In this document: piece after piece, positions 53,601 to 61,434 of the stretch
Layout of the letters: each line of letters begins with the position of its first letter
Numbering within the stretch: position 1 is the stretch's first letter
DNA from: Dipteris shenzhenensis
Lineage: Eukaryota; Polypodiophyta; Polypodiopsida; Gleicheniales
NCBI GenBank assembly: GCA_047967505.1
Contig: CM106540.1
Direction: 5' to 3' (one strand)
DNA: 64,000 bases
Notes under the pieces: generated by a model
Databases searched by the model: none
What the model saw: only the letters and a program-made list of their open reading frames with translations
Told to the model about the DNA's origin: nothing
Translations under genes and position numbers: made by a program

Positions 53601-55449
53601 AACAACTACTAGAACAAAATAGCAAGGAGTTGTTTGTGCCAATATATTTTTGTTTATCTATAGCATTTGGGAGAGTGTCAAGGCCACTCGTAGGTTGTTG
53701 CACGACTTGATCAACTAGCGGCAATACGCTTTAGTGAACTCCCATTGGTTGTTGAGGTGAGCCGGACTCCATTGAAGGTTTCTAGCAGCACGGTTGTGAT
53801 GGGAGTAAGCTTTTTGACTCAAATACTTGAGCTTGCCCTTGTGGGCCTTGGCATTGTAGAGCAAAACTAGGTTGCCTTCATTGATTTCTTTGCCATTGAG
53901 GTTTCTCTCAAACCATGCCTTCCTCTATTTTTTTGTTGTCATGGTAGCCATTGGGAGTCACGCCTTCTCAATCATGTTTGTTATTAATGTACCTTAGGTT
54001 GCAATGAATTTTGAGTCAAGAATTGTGCTATCACTATAGAGGCTCCACTAAGATATAGCTGCTACCTTGTACGCCCACTTGATAATAACGATTTTTGCTT
54101 CTTTTTTAGGGAGAATACCCTTCGCTTCTGTCATTATTGTGCCAACAACTAACTTGCTCCAAGAAGAATCATGAAGACAACCATGACTTATGTTTCAATA
54201 GCAATGCCCTACACACACTTATTTGACGGGCTAGAAGTGCCCCACCACCATCCCACATGTAGGCACATAGAATGAAGCTCGATAGAATAACATAGCCAAG
54301 GAATAAAACCCCCTACACCTCAATAGGCAATTTGCATGTAGGTGCAAGGCAATGACCGTACGACAACAAAGTTCAAAGCATGGTACAATGCTAAAGGGGA
54401 CCAACCAATGAGGTTAGAAGGTTCTTTATCCCTTCTTTCACAAGGATTCATAATGGTGTACCTCCACAAATGTCCTCGAGGACTTGAATGCCCAAGCAAG
54501 AGGCATACAAATATACACTAATTCAAGGCATAACGAATAACAATACGTTTTGTTGCAAAAATGAAGCAAAATTTTCCACAAAATTACTTTTGAAAGGGGA
54601 AAAACCATCACTTATTCCAACTTTTATATGAGCATAGTCACTAGGACAAGTAAATCAACTAAATTAACTTTGCAATGCATTTCAAATGTTAAGCCACATC
54701 GTAATCTTCTCAATTATAACTACTCTCACAACACTTCTATGAAAACCTGGGACTCTTTGTTAAAGAATGAGATCCCACCAGAGGGTATCCCGCACCAAAA
54801 GATTGATAGTTGAGCCCATAAATTACACGCAGAAGTGTTTCACTATGGAATCAAGCTTCATCAACATGTGTTCACTTCACAACCATTCATGTGTGTGCAA
54901 GCCAGCAAATAGAGTGTGCACGTGGAGGGTTTCCAATAAAAATGCCAAATCCCTCTTAACCAAAACTTACAAGAGTTAAAAGATTTTAAGATGTTTCAAG
55001 CTTCTTATGAAAGCCTACATTTAGGTGCAAAAGTCACATTAGATACGAATTAGTATCTAAATAATTTTAAAATACAATTTGCAACTCTTTGGTTCCTTTC
55101 TAAAATGACCCTTTACATGACTCAACTCAAAGGAATGACACAGAAAGAAGCATTTTTCAAATGAAAATATGTATGAAGATAAAGAGCCACAAATATAGAC
55201 AAATCAAGTTAAATCGTATAGAGTGGGATAGAAGTACAGTGTCTTAATTCATCATACCGTGTGAAGATGGTTGTCTTTGACCATAATGCCCCATTCATGT
55301 GCCACATGATACAATGCAAGTATAGAGCTTGAGCGCACATGTTTAGAATCATCATTCAGCATATCCACCAGAAGCTCTAGAATGTTTTCCCGAACCCTTG
55401 GTGAGCAATCACAAAGCTTTGCAAGAGCTCGCACAGTCAATTCTCGAAC
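38356..55449 (-). CDS. SIEL: SIEL / Integrator subunit 4-like protein, C-terminal 577 residues (six exons, 5' part outside)
   Basis: Joined exons: 55449-55258, 47960-47769, 47296-47207, 39836-39588, 39465-39359, 39259-38356. All junctions are GT-AG and phases agree (0,0,0,0,2). The exons hold HEAT/ARM-type helices (VRELTVRALAKLCDCSPRVR, DMLNDDSKHVR; then DADIRGLGRKLL), a helical middle (LDAPRCGCILILFAAAAASN), and a C-terminal beta-rich domain. The order and wording fit plant SIEL proteins (SHORT-ROOT INTERACTING EMBRYONIC LETHAL), the plant homologue of metazoan INTS4. INTS4 is a scaffold of the Integrator complex, which cleaves snRNA and other nascent RNAs in the nucleus. In Arabidopsis SIEL also binds SHORT-ROOT and aids its movement between cells. 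Arabidopsis SIEL is, from memory, a little over 900 aa, so roughly the N-terminal third is missing here and should lie to the right. The assignment rests on recalled family features, not a search. The reading frame is intact throughout, so I think the gene is functional. Confidence 0.75.
39359..39465 (-). CDS. SIEL: SIEL/INTS4-like exon E (107 bp)
   Basis: It lies between CCCCTCAG and GTAAAC. It reads EEKNLKDFLTSTLQTASNAK, SMLEGGMLSNACRTL, and ends with two bases (AG) of the next codon. The A at 39259 completes that codon, an independent check that exons E and F belong together. The intron to exon D is only 122 bp. Confidence 0.75.
39588..39836 (-). CDS. SIEL: SIEL/INTS4-like exon D (83 codons)
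   Basis: The acceptor is GACGATTTGCAG before ATGAAATCTACC, and the donor is GTTGAT before GTAAGT, a strong site. The exon reads MKSTLSGDVGLDAPRCGCIL, ILFAAAAASNANFISLVPSG, ..QNLPPKCPALEVESIHPQAQ and RWLGAVTEQVVD. The 'aRxAxIL.LxxAAxxN...IPxxI(L/F)S' pattern fits the middle of SIEL. The preceding intron (47206-39837) is 7370 bp and full of mobile-element pieces. Confidence 0.7.
40061..40098. repeat. (TC)n microsatellite in SIEL intron
   Basis: A pure TC run inside the 7.4-kb intron. A second run lies at 40316-40352 and immediately precedes the LINE endonuclease fragment. Confidence 0.95.
40353..41390 (+). pseudogene. LINE ORF2 endonuclease fragment (plus strand)
   Basis: The plus strand reads GGVAVLYRSSLLGVISVKRR, FLWVRIRRIDSCDLYIAVCY, GEVLLVGDFNARTST, VTSYGHTLLDMGRMHSLVI and SGGFTCFPHGGGSSVVDYIM. 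Near 40990 it has RANHTYLFFSM where the catalytic 'DH' would be expected. These are APE-type endonuclease blocks of a LINE. It is the same family as the minus-strand copy at 58.3-59.3 kb. Several stops and frame changes are present and the catalytic aspartate of 'ADH' is replaced by asparagine here. A WYDEECKAL(R)RQL-like stretch (about 41275-41320) marks the linker after the endonuclease; the copy then ends in a Ty3/gypsy fragment. Confidence 0.8.
41391..42511 (+). pseudogene. Ty3/gypsy chromovirus integrase with chromodomain
   Basis: Blocks in order: QCHDRPCAGHPKVEKTYDLM and FWPKMKKHIYEYVTRFSCQE (HHCC finger, one cysteine region altered), LEIPLGRRESISMDFIVGLP (first D), CLHGLPKSIVSDKHVKFTSH (second D), MEIVNQTLEDMLRAYV (E), DKWLPLLEFSYNDRKHSF, and CGPRLILKRIGKVARKLELP with MFHVSHLKKFL. 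After a TGA, a chromodomain-like end follows: NRKIPTVLVAWHGLPLSEAT, then WES and FPDFVIEDADA. Chromovirus integrases use the chromodomain to choose chromatin for insertion. The reading frame is broken in several places. The polypurine stretch GAAGAGGGAAGGA leads straight into the 3' LTR. Confidence 0.85.
42512..42800 (+). repeat. 3' LTR (5' portion) of the gypsy element
   Basis: It starts TGTTACCCTCAAGTTGAGGT, itself a near-palindrome. Similarity to a second copy at 50833-51150 supports it as a repeat. Its right end is not clear and may reach about 43050. Confidence 0.6.
42801..43055. other. probable remainder of gypsy LTR
   Basis: No coding signal. GTGCACTATCATGCATTGCATGTGCTAACATGCATG near 43030 is a small palindromic cluster. 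Continuity with the LTR upstream is inferred. Confidence 0.35.
43056..44560 (-). pseudogene. LINE reverse transcriptase fragment (minus strand)
   Basis: At about 43829-43900 the minus strand reads MIGVKQGCPLSPTLSGL, the palm motif of this LINE family. Downstream it has FNTSRAAAHQEQFVFDG and ASYTNLGVLYLHGATSH (about 43600-43730), matching the 'F......G..I....YLG' region after the active site. The FADD-box region between them is damaged. The upstream part (43900-44560) shows only scattered similarity. ORF2 reverse transcriptase would copy LINE RNA at the target site; this copy is dead. Confidence 0.75.
44561..46085. other. unassigned intron sequence
   Basis: Two imperfect copies of a roughly 150-bp block (CACATGAGAAGAATTTATTAACT.. 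and CGCACGAGAAGCATCTTATTGTGGTTATTAACTT..) lie at about 44870-45170. Open frames at 45280-45615 (minus) and 45458-45784 (plus) overlap each other and show no domain. Confidence 0.4.
46090..47000 (-). mobile_element. putative LINE 3' end
   Basis: On the minus strand the sequence ends ..ATATTTCTTTTTCATTAAAA and then a run of A (46101-46108). This is the typical tail of a plant LINE. The upstream minus-strand frames (46279-46860 and 46625-46981) are long but have low-complexity, proline- and phenylalanine-rich content. SSLFELGQ repeats are visible near 46800-46870. I could not see a reverse transcriptase, so identity rests on the tail. Confidence 0.45.
47207..47296 (-). CDS. SIEL: SIEL/INTS4-like exon C (30 codons)
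   Basis: A small exon between TTATTCCGCAG and GTGAAC. It reads EEVSVFYALYRLGRAHSTYI and then QLLVEDFMQE. Together with the end of exon B it gives the 'P(E/D)-E-x-V...LFxLGRxH' step that I recall from INTS4/SIEL proteins. It is easily missed because of its size. Confidence 0.7.
47602..47765. repeat. G-run and (GA)n microsatellites in intron B-C
   Basis: A 13-G run (47602-47614), a (GA)n run (47617-47642) and a shorter GAGAAAGAGAGA run (47736-47765). The last run abuts the exon B donor. Confidence 0.9.
47769..47960 (-). CDS. SIEL: SIEL/INTS4-like exon B (64 codons)
   Basis: The acceptor is CAGATTGCAAG before GTGGTTGTAG. The exon reads VVVEAPVCAEMFDFLLQYHE.., DADIRGLGRKLLANIRLPSV, and ends MNDLQKHPE. 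The donor after GAG is GTGCTC, which is weak. It is the best choice because it keeps phase 0 with the next exon and is followed immediately by GA-repeat intron. Like exon A it is exactly 192 bp. Confidence 0.75.
47961..49200. other. intron A-B, unassigned left part
   Basis: No repeat, LTR or transposase motif that I can support. Open frames at 48476-48718 and 48507-48905 overlap and are probably chance. Confidence 0.4.
49200..50435 (-). pseudogene. LINE zf-RVT C-terminal remnant
   Basis: At about 50100-50215 the minus strand reads CPPCLFAEESI, a stop, HCL, a stop, TCSQARIIWKGFLELL. This is the C..C....E...H....C..A..IW pattern of the LINE zinc-binding domain. It is followed by LELLRRFVPYPFFIAAWL and, in another frame, ASILAWHIWRSRCIEA (about 49850-49910), the usual 'W.IW..RN' block. 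Stops at TAG and TGA fall where tryptophan is usual. The part at 49210-49428 is tentatively included. Confidence 0.65.
50436..50832. other. unassigned intron sequence
   Basis: Adenine-rich on the plus strand (about 50460-50560). I see nothing else. Confidence 0.4.
50833..51150 (+). repeat. gypsy LTR fragment, second copy
   Basis: CTCAAGTTGAGATAACATCACCTC.. aligns with the LTR at 42519 onward, sharing GGACTGACAATG/GGATCAATG, TATATGGTCAAAGGG, AAGGTCCTTGG and ATCCCAAG.GAGAGG blocks. It is diverged and lacks an adjacent coding region, so it is a solo or truncated LTR. Confidence 0.7.
51151..53730. other. unassigned intron sequence with possible decayed coding piece
   Basis: On the minus strand, 52650-53450 reads as protein-like pieces over several frames: KESAYPKTHRLASGWRLDHV, FERAFMYWKYKMGSRLGATL and SLHTRVGTWSTHILSRYGVR. 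I recognise no family. It may be an old mobile-element gene. 51160-51860 has open frames on both strands with no domain. Confidence 0.3.
53735..54000 (-). pseudogene. Ty3/gypsy integrase C-terminal fragment
   Basis: The minus strand reads AWFERNLNGKEINEGNLVLL and YNAKAHKGKLKYLSQKAYSH. This fits the C-terminal end of gypsy integrases ('W.DR..K...F..GD.VLL....K...GKL...W.GPY'). It is an isolated relic inside the SIEL intron and differs from the chromovirus copy at 41-42 kb. Confidence 0.5.
54001..54758. other. unassigned intron sequence
   Basis: No supported feature. Confidence 0.4.
54759..54930. repeat. LTR fragment, family of the putative 61.4-kb solo LTR
   Basis: TGTTAAAGAATGAGATCCCACCAGAGGGT.., then TTACACGCAGAAGTGTTTCACTA and TGTGTGTGCAAGCCAG.AAATAGA, all match blocks at 61435-61590. 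The copy is truncated after about 170 bp. Confidence 0.75.
55258..55449 (-). CDS. SIEL: SIEL/INTS4-like exon A (HEAT repeat, 64 codons)
   Basis: The acceptor is CTACTAATTTGACAAAGCAG before GTTCGAGAATTG. A branch-point-like TACTAAT lies close to it. The donor is CACACG followed by GTATGA. The exon reads VRELTVRALAKLCDCSPRVR.., then VDMLNDDSKHVRSSSILALY and ends DNHLHT. It starts and ends in phase 0. A (GA)n run lies just upstream on the coding strand (55473-55508). Confidence 0.8.
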
Positions 55450-55470
55450 CTGCTTTGTCAAATTAGTAGA

Positions 55471-55472
<2 letters not shown>

Positions 55473-55508
<36 letters not shown>
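55473..55508. repeat. (TC)n microsatellite
   Basis: A pure TC run just upstream of the exon A acceptor (GA on the coding strand). Confidence 0.95.
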
Positions 55509-55516
<8 letters not shown>

Positions 55517-55689
55517 AGAGGAAACGACCATGGGAAGATATGATACAATTTGTAAAAGATCTCTACCAAGCTGTATGGCACTGTTATTGAACAAAAAATC
55601 TGCAGACGGGAGGAGGCACAAGGAATCAAGGCACCATCCTAGGCAAGATTTTGTCCCAAGCACTCAACAGTGGATCATTTAGTCACCAT

Positions 55690-56560
55690 AAGAGCAGCAT
55701 CGGAGGGAGCCAAGCATAAGAAATGAGCCGTCTACTGTTGTTTTGTAGACTTCAAGAAAGCCTTCGATACAGTTTCACGTAAAAAGCTATGGGAAAGATT
55801 GGAAAGGCTCCAAGTCCCTTGAACTCAAAGAGGCCACATACCGACTATACAAGAGACTATTAGCCTAGTTAGCCCAGCCACTAGTAGATGGATCCTGCCC
55901 CAGAGGAAAAGGTCATCATATGTAGCGACATAGGGGTCAAGCAAGGTTGTCCCCTCTCGCCTACTCTTTTGGGTCTTTTCATTGCTGAATTAGAAGACTC
56001 AATGAGAATACACAGCGAAGGATTCCAAGTTGCAGTGTGTCCCTGCTATTCCTCATCTATGCAGATGATGTCGTCTTCTTCGCAAAATGCTTGAATGCAC
56101 TTGGCAATTTTTGCAGAAACTTAGGCATGCAGGTCAACATTTCCAAGACAAAAGTAATGGTGATTGGGACTTGACATAAACAGATGGATTTCACTTTTGA
56201 AGAGGAGCCTCTGGACACAATCATCACATACAAATACTTAAGGCTGGAACTTGAAGATAACTACAAGTGTTATGCATGCGTGGAAAAGAGAATTCTGAGA
56301 GGGCTGAAAGCTCTATACAGCTTCCAAAATAAGTGCAAGAAGGCACACCTATGGAACTGGGAAATGAGTTTCTGTATACAATGCTTGTGCAGAAGTGATT
56401 CTCACTAGGTGTTGAGCATGGGCACTCGGGCTCTCTACAACTTATTGGAGAAGAATAGAAGCATTACATAAACGATTATCATAGAGGAACTAGGGATTAA
56501 GATACAAAGAGCCTACCCTATCCTACTGGCTAAGACTGGTATGATATGTCTCGAAGGGAA
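55690..56560 (+). pseudogene. LINE reverse transcriptase fragment (plus strand)
   Basis: VDFKKAFDTVSRKKLWERL (about 55747-55803) is followed by GVKQGCPLSPTLLGLFIAEL (55936-55995) and a damaged YADDV box (ATGCAGATGATGTCGTC near 56057). Then come LGMQVNISKTKVMVIG and PLDTIITYKYLRLELEDNYK (56205-56265), the fingers-palm-thumb order of a LINE reverse transcriptase. The later part ends MGTRALYNLLEKN. Stops and frameshifts break it. It lies in opposite orientation to the host gene. Confidence 0.85.
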
Positions 56561-57020
56561 AGCATTGTGCCAATACGTAGTCTACCTCAAGTATAGTACC
56601 TCTCTAAGGGGAAGCATTATGCCACTAGATGGTCTACCTCAACAAGACTGAGAAGATGAATGCATGCAAGATACCATACAAAGTAATGGAAGCTACACAG
56701 ACTACTGGATGGCATCGAGAGGAATGCAATGGATGGAATTTTGGGGCATAACAGCTGTTGATATACCACAAGATACATGTGAAATCAGAAAGTTAGTAAC
56801 ATAGAAAATGCTATAGAAGCTATGGCAAGACTCCCGGCGGGGGGGGGGGGGGGGAATCAGTTTTGCAAACTCCAATGAACAGATATGAAATTCAAAAATA
56901 CCTCAGGAAGATATATCAATGTTCAAGTTGTCGCTGCTGGAAGCACTCGTGATGTGGCTGCTTACAATTCTGAGTATGACGTACAGCTTGTGTGCAGATG
57001 CAATAGTGACTGACTGGAAG
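56561..57020. other. unassigned; contains a 16-G run
   Basis: GGTCTACCTCAA..GAAGCATTATGCCA blocks recur at about 56540-56650. A run of 16 G occupies 56839-56854. Probably further LINE remnant, not provable by eye. Confidence 0.35.
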
Positions 57021-57219
57021 TCATGATAGGGACTTTGATCGTTGAGGTTTCATGAATGTATAGGTGGAGGGGATGACTCGATGGATTAGCATTCTTGGGG
57101 GTTCTTTGTGCATGAGGATTCCGTACAAGAAGCATAAGTACGAGCTGTTTATCATATACAAGCTGCTGGAAGGAGGTGTTGTAGATACATCATGTGTGGT
57201 TGATCTATCGTACAAAGAA

Positions 57220-57822
57220 CGACTGTGTGTATGAACAACTCTTGGTTGACACAGAGCTACAACAAGTCAAAGCCTTCTTTCCCCTCTTTCAAAGAGTCTG
57301 GGTGTTCCAGTGTGTGTGTTCTAGTCAGATTGTGTGGGAGATTGACTTGTTATTTGTGTGCTCTGGATATCTGTTCTAGAACCTGGTTCATAAGCTCATC
57401 ATCTACGAGCCCACATTGCAGCTGATCCCTATGAAGTCTCAGCTATCTAACGTGGTGAAGTACATAATTCCTAGTTGTCTTTCCTTTTTTTTCTTTATCA
57501 ACGGGCACATGGACTGTGTTGAAGGCTTTGCGAAAATCCACAAAGCAACAATATACTCTCTCCTTCCGTGCCCCAGCCTCCTCTATAACACTCCTGAGTG
57601 TGAGTACATGATCCATGGTCTCGTGGTCTCGACGGAAACCTGCTTGTCCCGCTGCCCTAAGTCACTGCATCTCTGCGAACCTGCCGCCTTATGTGTCAAG
57701 TATTGGTGCATAGATCTTGGACATAACATGCCCAATCATAATGGTCCTGTAGTTTCCCGGGCTCATGGGGTTCCCTGCCTTGTGGGTGGGTGTGATAGTG
57801 TTGAGGGTCCAGGTCATAGTCA
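57220..57822 (-). pseudogene. LINE reverse transcriptase fragment (minus strand), part of a split LINE
   Basis: The minus strand reads TITPTHKAGNPMSPGNYRTI and MIGHVMSKIYAPILDT (57700-57815), then AGFRRDHETMDHVLTLRSVI (about 57580-57640) and CCFVDFRKAFNTVHVPVDK (about 57495-57555). These are the first reverse-transcriptase motifs. It continues the LINE whose endonuclease is at 58.3-59.3 kb. A hAT piece now separates the two halves. Confidence 0.85.
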
Positions 57823-58292
57823 CATGAAAACGCGTTTCGTCCTGTCGAAACAGGACGAAACGTTTCGTGCCGAAACGTTTCGAAACAATACGAAACGCTC
57901 CCAACGAAACGCGTGTTTCGCCCAAATCTCAAAATGGCGATTTCGCCCGTTTTAGTTCAAAATATTTACGTTTTATGTGATGTAATCATGTATCATGTTA
58001 CAGATTGAGCACATCACAGCTTGATAGGTTGGTCTATGTAAATGCCAACCTTCGTCTCTTGGAGCGGTTCAAAGACAAAGAAAGTACCAGTGGGGCTGAA
58101 GGGGCTGAAGTGTAACATTGGAAGGTGAAAGGGTTGATCCTGAAGTTCTAAGAAAGCTTGAGCAAGGCTTGGCTCGAGGGGAGAATATTGATATATCATT
58201 CATCCAAAGGCGCAGCGATGAGGATATAGCATATGATTTCCTTCGAGAGGATGAGGCACGCTTTCGACGTGTCACGAGGCGGGTTGGTTGGT
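57823..58292 (+). pseudogene. hAT transposase terminal exon inserted in the LINE
   Basis: After TATCATGTTACAG, which looks like a splice acceptor, the plus strand reads LSTSQLDRLVYVNANLRLLE and RFKDKE (58004-58085). After a frame change, VEGERVDPEVLRKLEQGLA and ENIDISFIQRRSDEDIAYDF and LREDEARFRR follow (58110-58272). 'LVYV..NLRLL' is the characteristic end of plant hAT transposases, just after the dimerisation region. The left part (57823-58000) contains repeated CGAAACG motifs and a perfect hairpin and may be the preceding intron. The LINE resumes at about 58292, so this fragment landed inside it. Confidence 0.65.
57833..57862. repeat. perfect hairpin with CGAAACG repeats
   Basis: The arms CGTTTCGTCCTGT and ACAGGACGAAACG are exact reverse complements around CGAA. 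Five or more further CGAAACG/CGTTTCG copies follow up to about 57930. Confidence 0.9.
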
Positions 58293-59290
58293 AGCATCAT
58301 ATGAAGTGTGGACATATGTGTGCCAGACCTGTGTGTCAGTTAGGGGTGATGGGGGCTTCCGCTCAAGGAACTTCTACCAAAAATCCTTGGAGTTGTTACT
58401 AAACAGTGCGTTTAGTAGCTCCTCCTCATTTCAGCAGATAAACGCTTGCTTCTTGCGGTGTACTAGACAGCGGTACTCGCGCACCATGTCTGGTTCACTA
58501 GGAAGGTTATATTTGGCCTCGAGTCGGAGTTATCAGCGTATGGCCTTACACTCCTCATCGTACCAACTATTGCAAGGTGTGGAGCCAAGAGACGGTGGTC
58601 AAGTGGAGCATGTGGTGTAAGGAAAAGCTCGGAGAGCAGCCTCGTGTAGTGAGCGACTAATCAAGGCAACACAGTGTGAGCAGCGTGTAAAGTCGTGCAG
58701 AGTAGGCAGATGCGAGGTCATGATTGAAGTGTATGTCGTGATAGGTGGTGTGTGAGATCGGTGCAGTGGAAGGTGTCGCGAGACGGGGGGGTGGAAATGC
58801 TGAAGAAGAGGTAGGAATGATCTGCCCCTGGGAGCGGTGGTAAGACTGAGAAGTCAGTGCTATGTGACATGAAGGCAGGGGATCCCATGATGTAAGCAAC
58901 TACACTAGAGGACCCCCCATGTGGAAAACAAGTGAAACCACCTGAGGAGGGCCATAGCTCGAGACCATTGTAAACGATGAGGTCATGCATCCTACCCATA
59001 TCCAAAAGCGTATGTCCGTATGATGTGACCGGTCCACGTCTGTCAGCAGATATGCATGTCATCCCTGCCTCATCCAGATCACTATTCAGTAGTAGTGTGG
59101 CATCATTGTGAAAGTCCAAGAGTGGTGCCTGTTGGGTGCTCGTCCTTGTGTTGAAGTCCCCAACTAGAAGGACCTCCCCGCCGCCTGAGAAGTCTAGGAT
59201 ATCTCGGAATATAGGTGCGCATGGTGACGTCTCGCCCTCCTCGCATATGTCCCTAGCGAAATATGATGTCTCAGGTGAGAAGTAGCACAC
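58292..59290 (-). pseudogene. LINE ORF2 endonuclease (minus strand), part of a split LINE
   Basis: GEVLLVGDFNTRTSTQQAPL, VTSYGHTLLDMGRMHDLIVY, SSGGFTCFPHGGSSSVVAYI and PPLPGADHSYLFFSI (58718-59290) are the APE-type endonuclease motifs. The D of 'VVDYI' is alanine here, while the 'DH' is kept. The part 58292-58600 has the linker towards the reverse transcriptase (KFLERKPPSPLTDTQVW-like sequence with stops). A 190-codon frame is open. It is the same family as the plus-strand copy at 40.4-41.4 kb. Confidence 0.85.
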
Positions 59291-59317
59291 TGATATGAAG
59301 AGAGAGATAGATTATCT

Positions 59318-59334
59318 GAGAGAGAGAGAGAGAG
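59318..59334. repeat. short (GA)n run
   Basis: A short GA run just upstream (5') of the LINE endonuclease fragment. The 40.4-kb copy also begins beside a TC/GA run. Confidence 0.85.
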
Positions 59335-59339
59335 CTGTG

Positions 59340-60610
59340 AGAAATGGATGGCGCAAAATAAGAAAAGAAAGAGGTTTCACTAGCCCAAAAAGCCATGAAG
59401 CAATTTTTTGTCATAACATATTCACCCCTCTTAGCAGAGCAGCTGCATGAGCTAAAGTTACCACAAAAGGCCCATCAAACTACATTAAAAACTAAAGGTG
59501 GAAGTTGCGTCCAATGTAAAAGAACTCATCTAGAGAATCAAGGCCCCACCAGTCCCCCACACGCATGCTGGCAGCCAAGAACGATAGTAGAAACCCGCAT
59601 AGAAACACTGCCAAATAGTGCATCAATCCATGCCTCACAATGCCTTCCCCAACCAGGCCAAGGCATAGGCCAAAAACACTGCCACAACCAAGAGAAGCTG
59701 TCCCATCCCCAAGCAAGAGCCTTCTTCTCTATCTCAATACTAACATTAAATTGTGAAGAGCTCATACTCGCATGACTATGCAAAGCACCCAACTAATCAA
59801 CAAATGTACCACCTACCACGAAACCATGAAACTCCACTGAACATCAGGCATCACAACTATACCATGAGGCTTGCTCATCTTCCAAAACTAAGCCATAGCC
59901 TTTGAGGTCAACTCCACCAACATAGATCCCTCCAACTCAACCAGCCATCATCTATAATCGAAGATACCTCAACATGCTCTGCTGTCTCAACCTATAAGCT
60001 GCAATACCCTCACACACATCACTTGAGTCGTCGACAAATTCCAGGAGCAAACGAGCATCCTCCCCATCTGAAGAATGCTCACAAAAAACACCTGAAAGGC
60101 ACCCACCCTCAAGCACTATGCATCATGTCTCGAATGAGAACTTCACCCTCACTCACATCCTTTGTCAAAGCATCCAAGACATTCAACATCCTCATCATGC
60201 ATACCTAGCGTGCCCTCCTGGACACTCATCATCTCCTTCAATTCCTCACATACAAGTACATCATCAACCTCCTTTTCCTCCACCACTAAAAGTGAAGCCA
60301 ACACAGCATCAACACATTCTGCCACAAAAGATAGATTTGCAAATCCTGCGTTCTCGCCTTACCATATTACTCAGCCACATTTTGCAACTTCCGTTCTTAC
60401 TTTTCAGCAAAGAACACTTGCTTCATCAAAAGACACCTTCCCCCTCTTCAAAACATACCTTTGCAATGGTAACAATGCATCCACAAAGCACTTCACTTTA
60501 AAATGTTCCATCATCCCGAACAAGAAGCACATCTGAATACTTTGCCCACAATTCTTTGAACCTCAGCATTCTCCCCTCCCGGCTGCTTCAATCTGTTACA
60601 ATATAACTAA
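59340..60610 (-). other. unassigned, possibly downstream part of a retroelement gag region
   Basis: On the minus strand, protein-like pieces in changing frames appear: FVDALLPLQRYVLKRGKVSF, FANLSFVAECVDAVLASLLV, and VCEELKEMMSVQEGTLG. They follow the gag fragment at 60620-60757 in the right order and may be its continuation, but I recognise no domain. Confidence 0.3.
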
Positions 60611-60619
60611 AGGAGATTC

Positions 60620-60757
60620 TCATAGCTTAAATTGCTCAACCAAGGCACTAGACAAGGCACCCCAACTGCTCCTAACTATCAGAGGCAAAGACCTGTACCA
60701 AGTAAGTGCATTGCCCTCAAGAAAATCACCCAAAATATTAGCCCACTCTACCTTGGA
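60620..60757 (-). pseudogene. Retrotrans_gag fragment (Ty3/gypsy type)
   Basis: The minus strand reads ANILGDFLEGNALTWYRSLP and LIVRSSWGALSSALVEQFKL, ending at a TGA. 'FL.G.AL.WY..LP......W..L...FV..F' is the classic retrotransposon gag signature. The frame then changes and RLKQPGGENAEVQRIVGKVF follows (about 60550-60610). Confidence 0.6.
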
Positions 60758-61434
60758 CCTCTTGTACGAGACACATGCACATCGGAAAACGGTCCAACAG
60801 TGGCAACTCCATCACAGGCAAGCCACAAACTAGCACCCAGCAAACACTAACTGAATCCCAAACTATCCACGTCCTCACTATAGCCTTTCCATCAATTCAT
60901 GTAGGCATATGTAGGCATCAAATCACCATCTACACACCTCTTAAAACAGAAACAACCTTGAGGACCTCTGCAAAATAGTCAAATACAGCAACTTTGTAAT
61001 GGTTCACTGAACAAGCAATATCCGTTTCAAACAAAATACCTACATGTGACAGTAGGCCAATCATTGTTCACACTTTGGGCACAGACTTGCATCAAAATCC
61101 ATGGAAGAACCTGCTCATGAGCCTGCAGCATGCAGTCAAACTGTTGACTATGCAATGCTTTTTAGTTCAAGTAACGCACCACATCAGTGTCTCTGACTAT
61201 CTCATGCAGCAGTGGCCATATTACAGCACACATTTGGGCATAGAGATGTCCATCTAGATGACAACCATCTAAAACCAACCAAGGAAATTGCTGCCATTCT
61301 GATCTACTTGCCCAATGGACAAACCTACTCCATCTATAATGTCTTGTTGCTGAAGATGGACAGTGATCGATTCTCGAATCCTTAAATATATCGGTCAGCA
61401 GTTCACAAGCTGATCTACTTAATGGCATGTACAT
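60758..61434. other. unassigned
   Basis: No supported gene. It may hold the upstream part of the gag fragment, too decayed to read. Confidence 0.35.
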
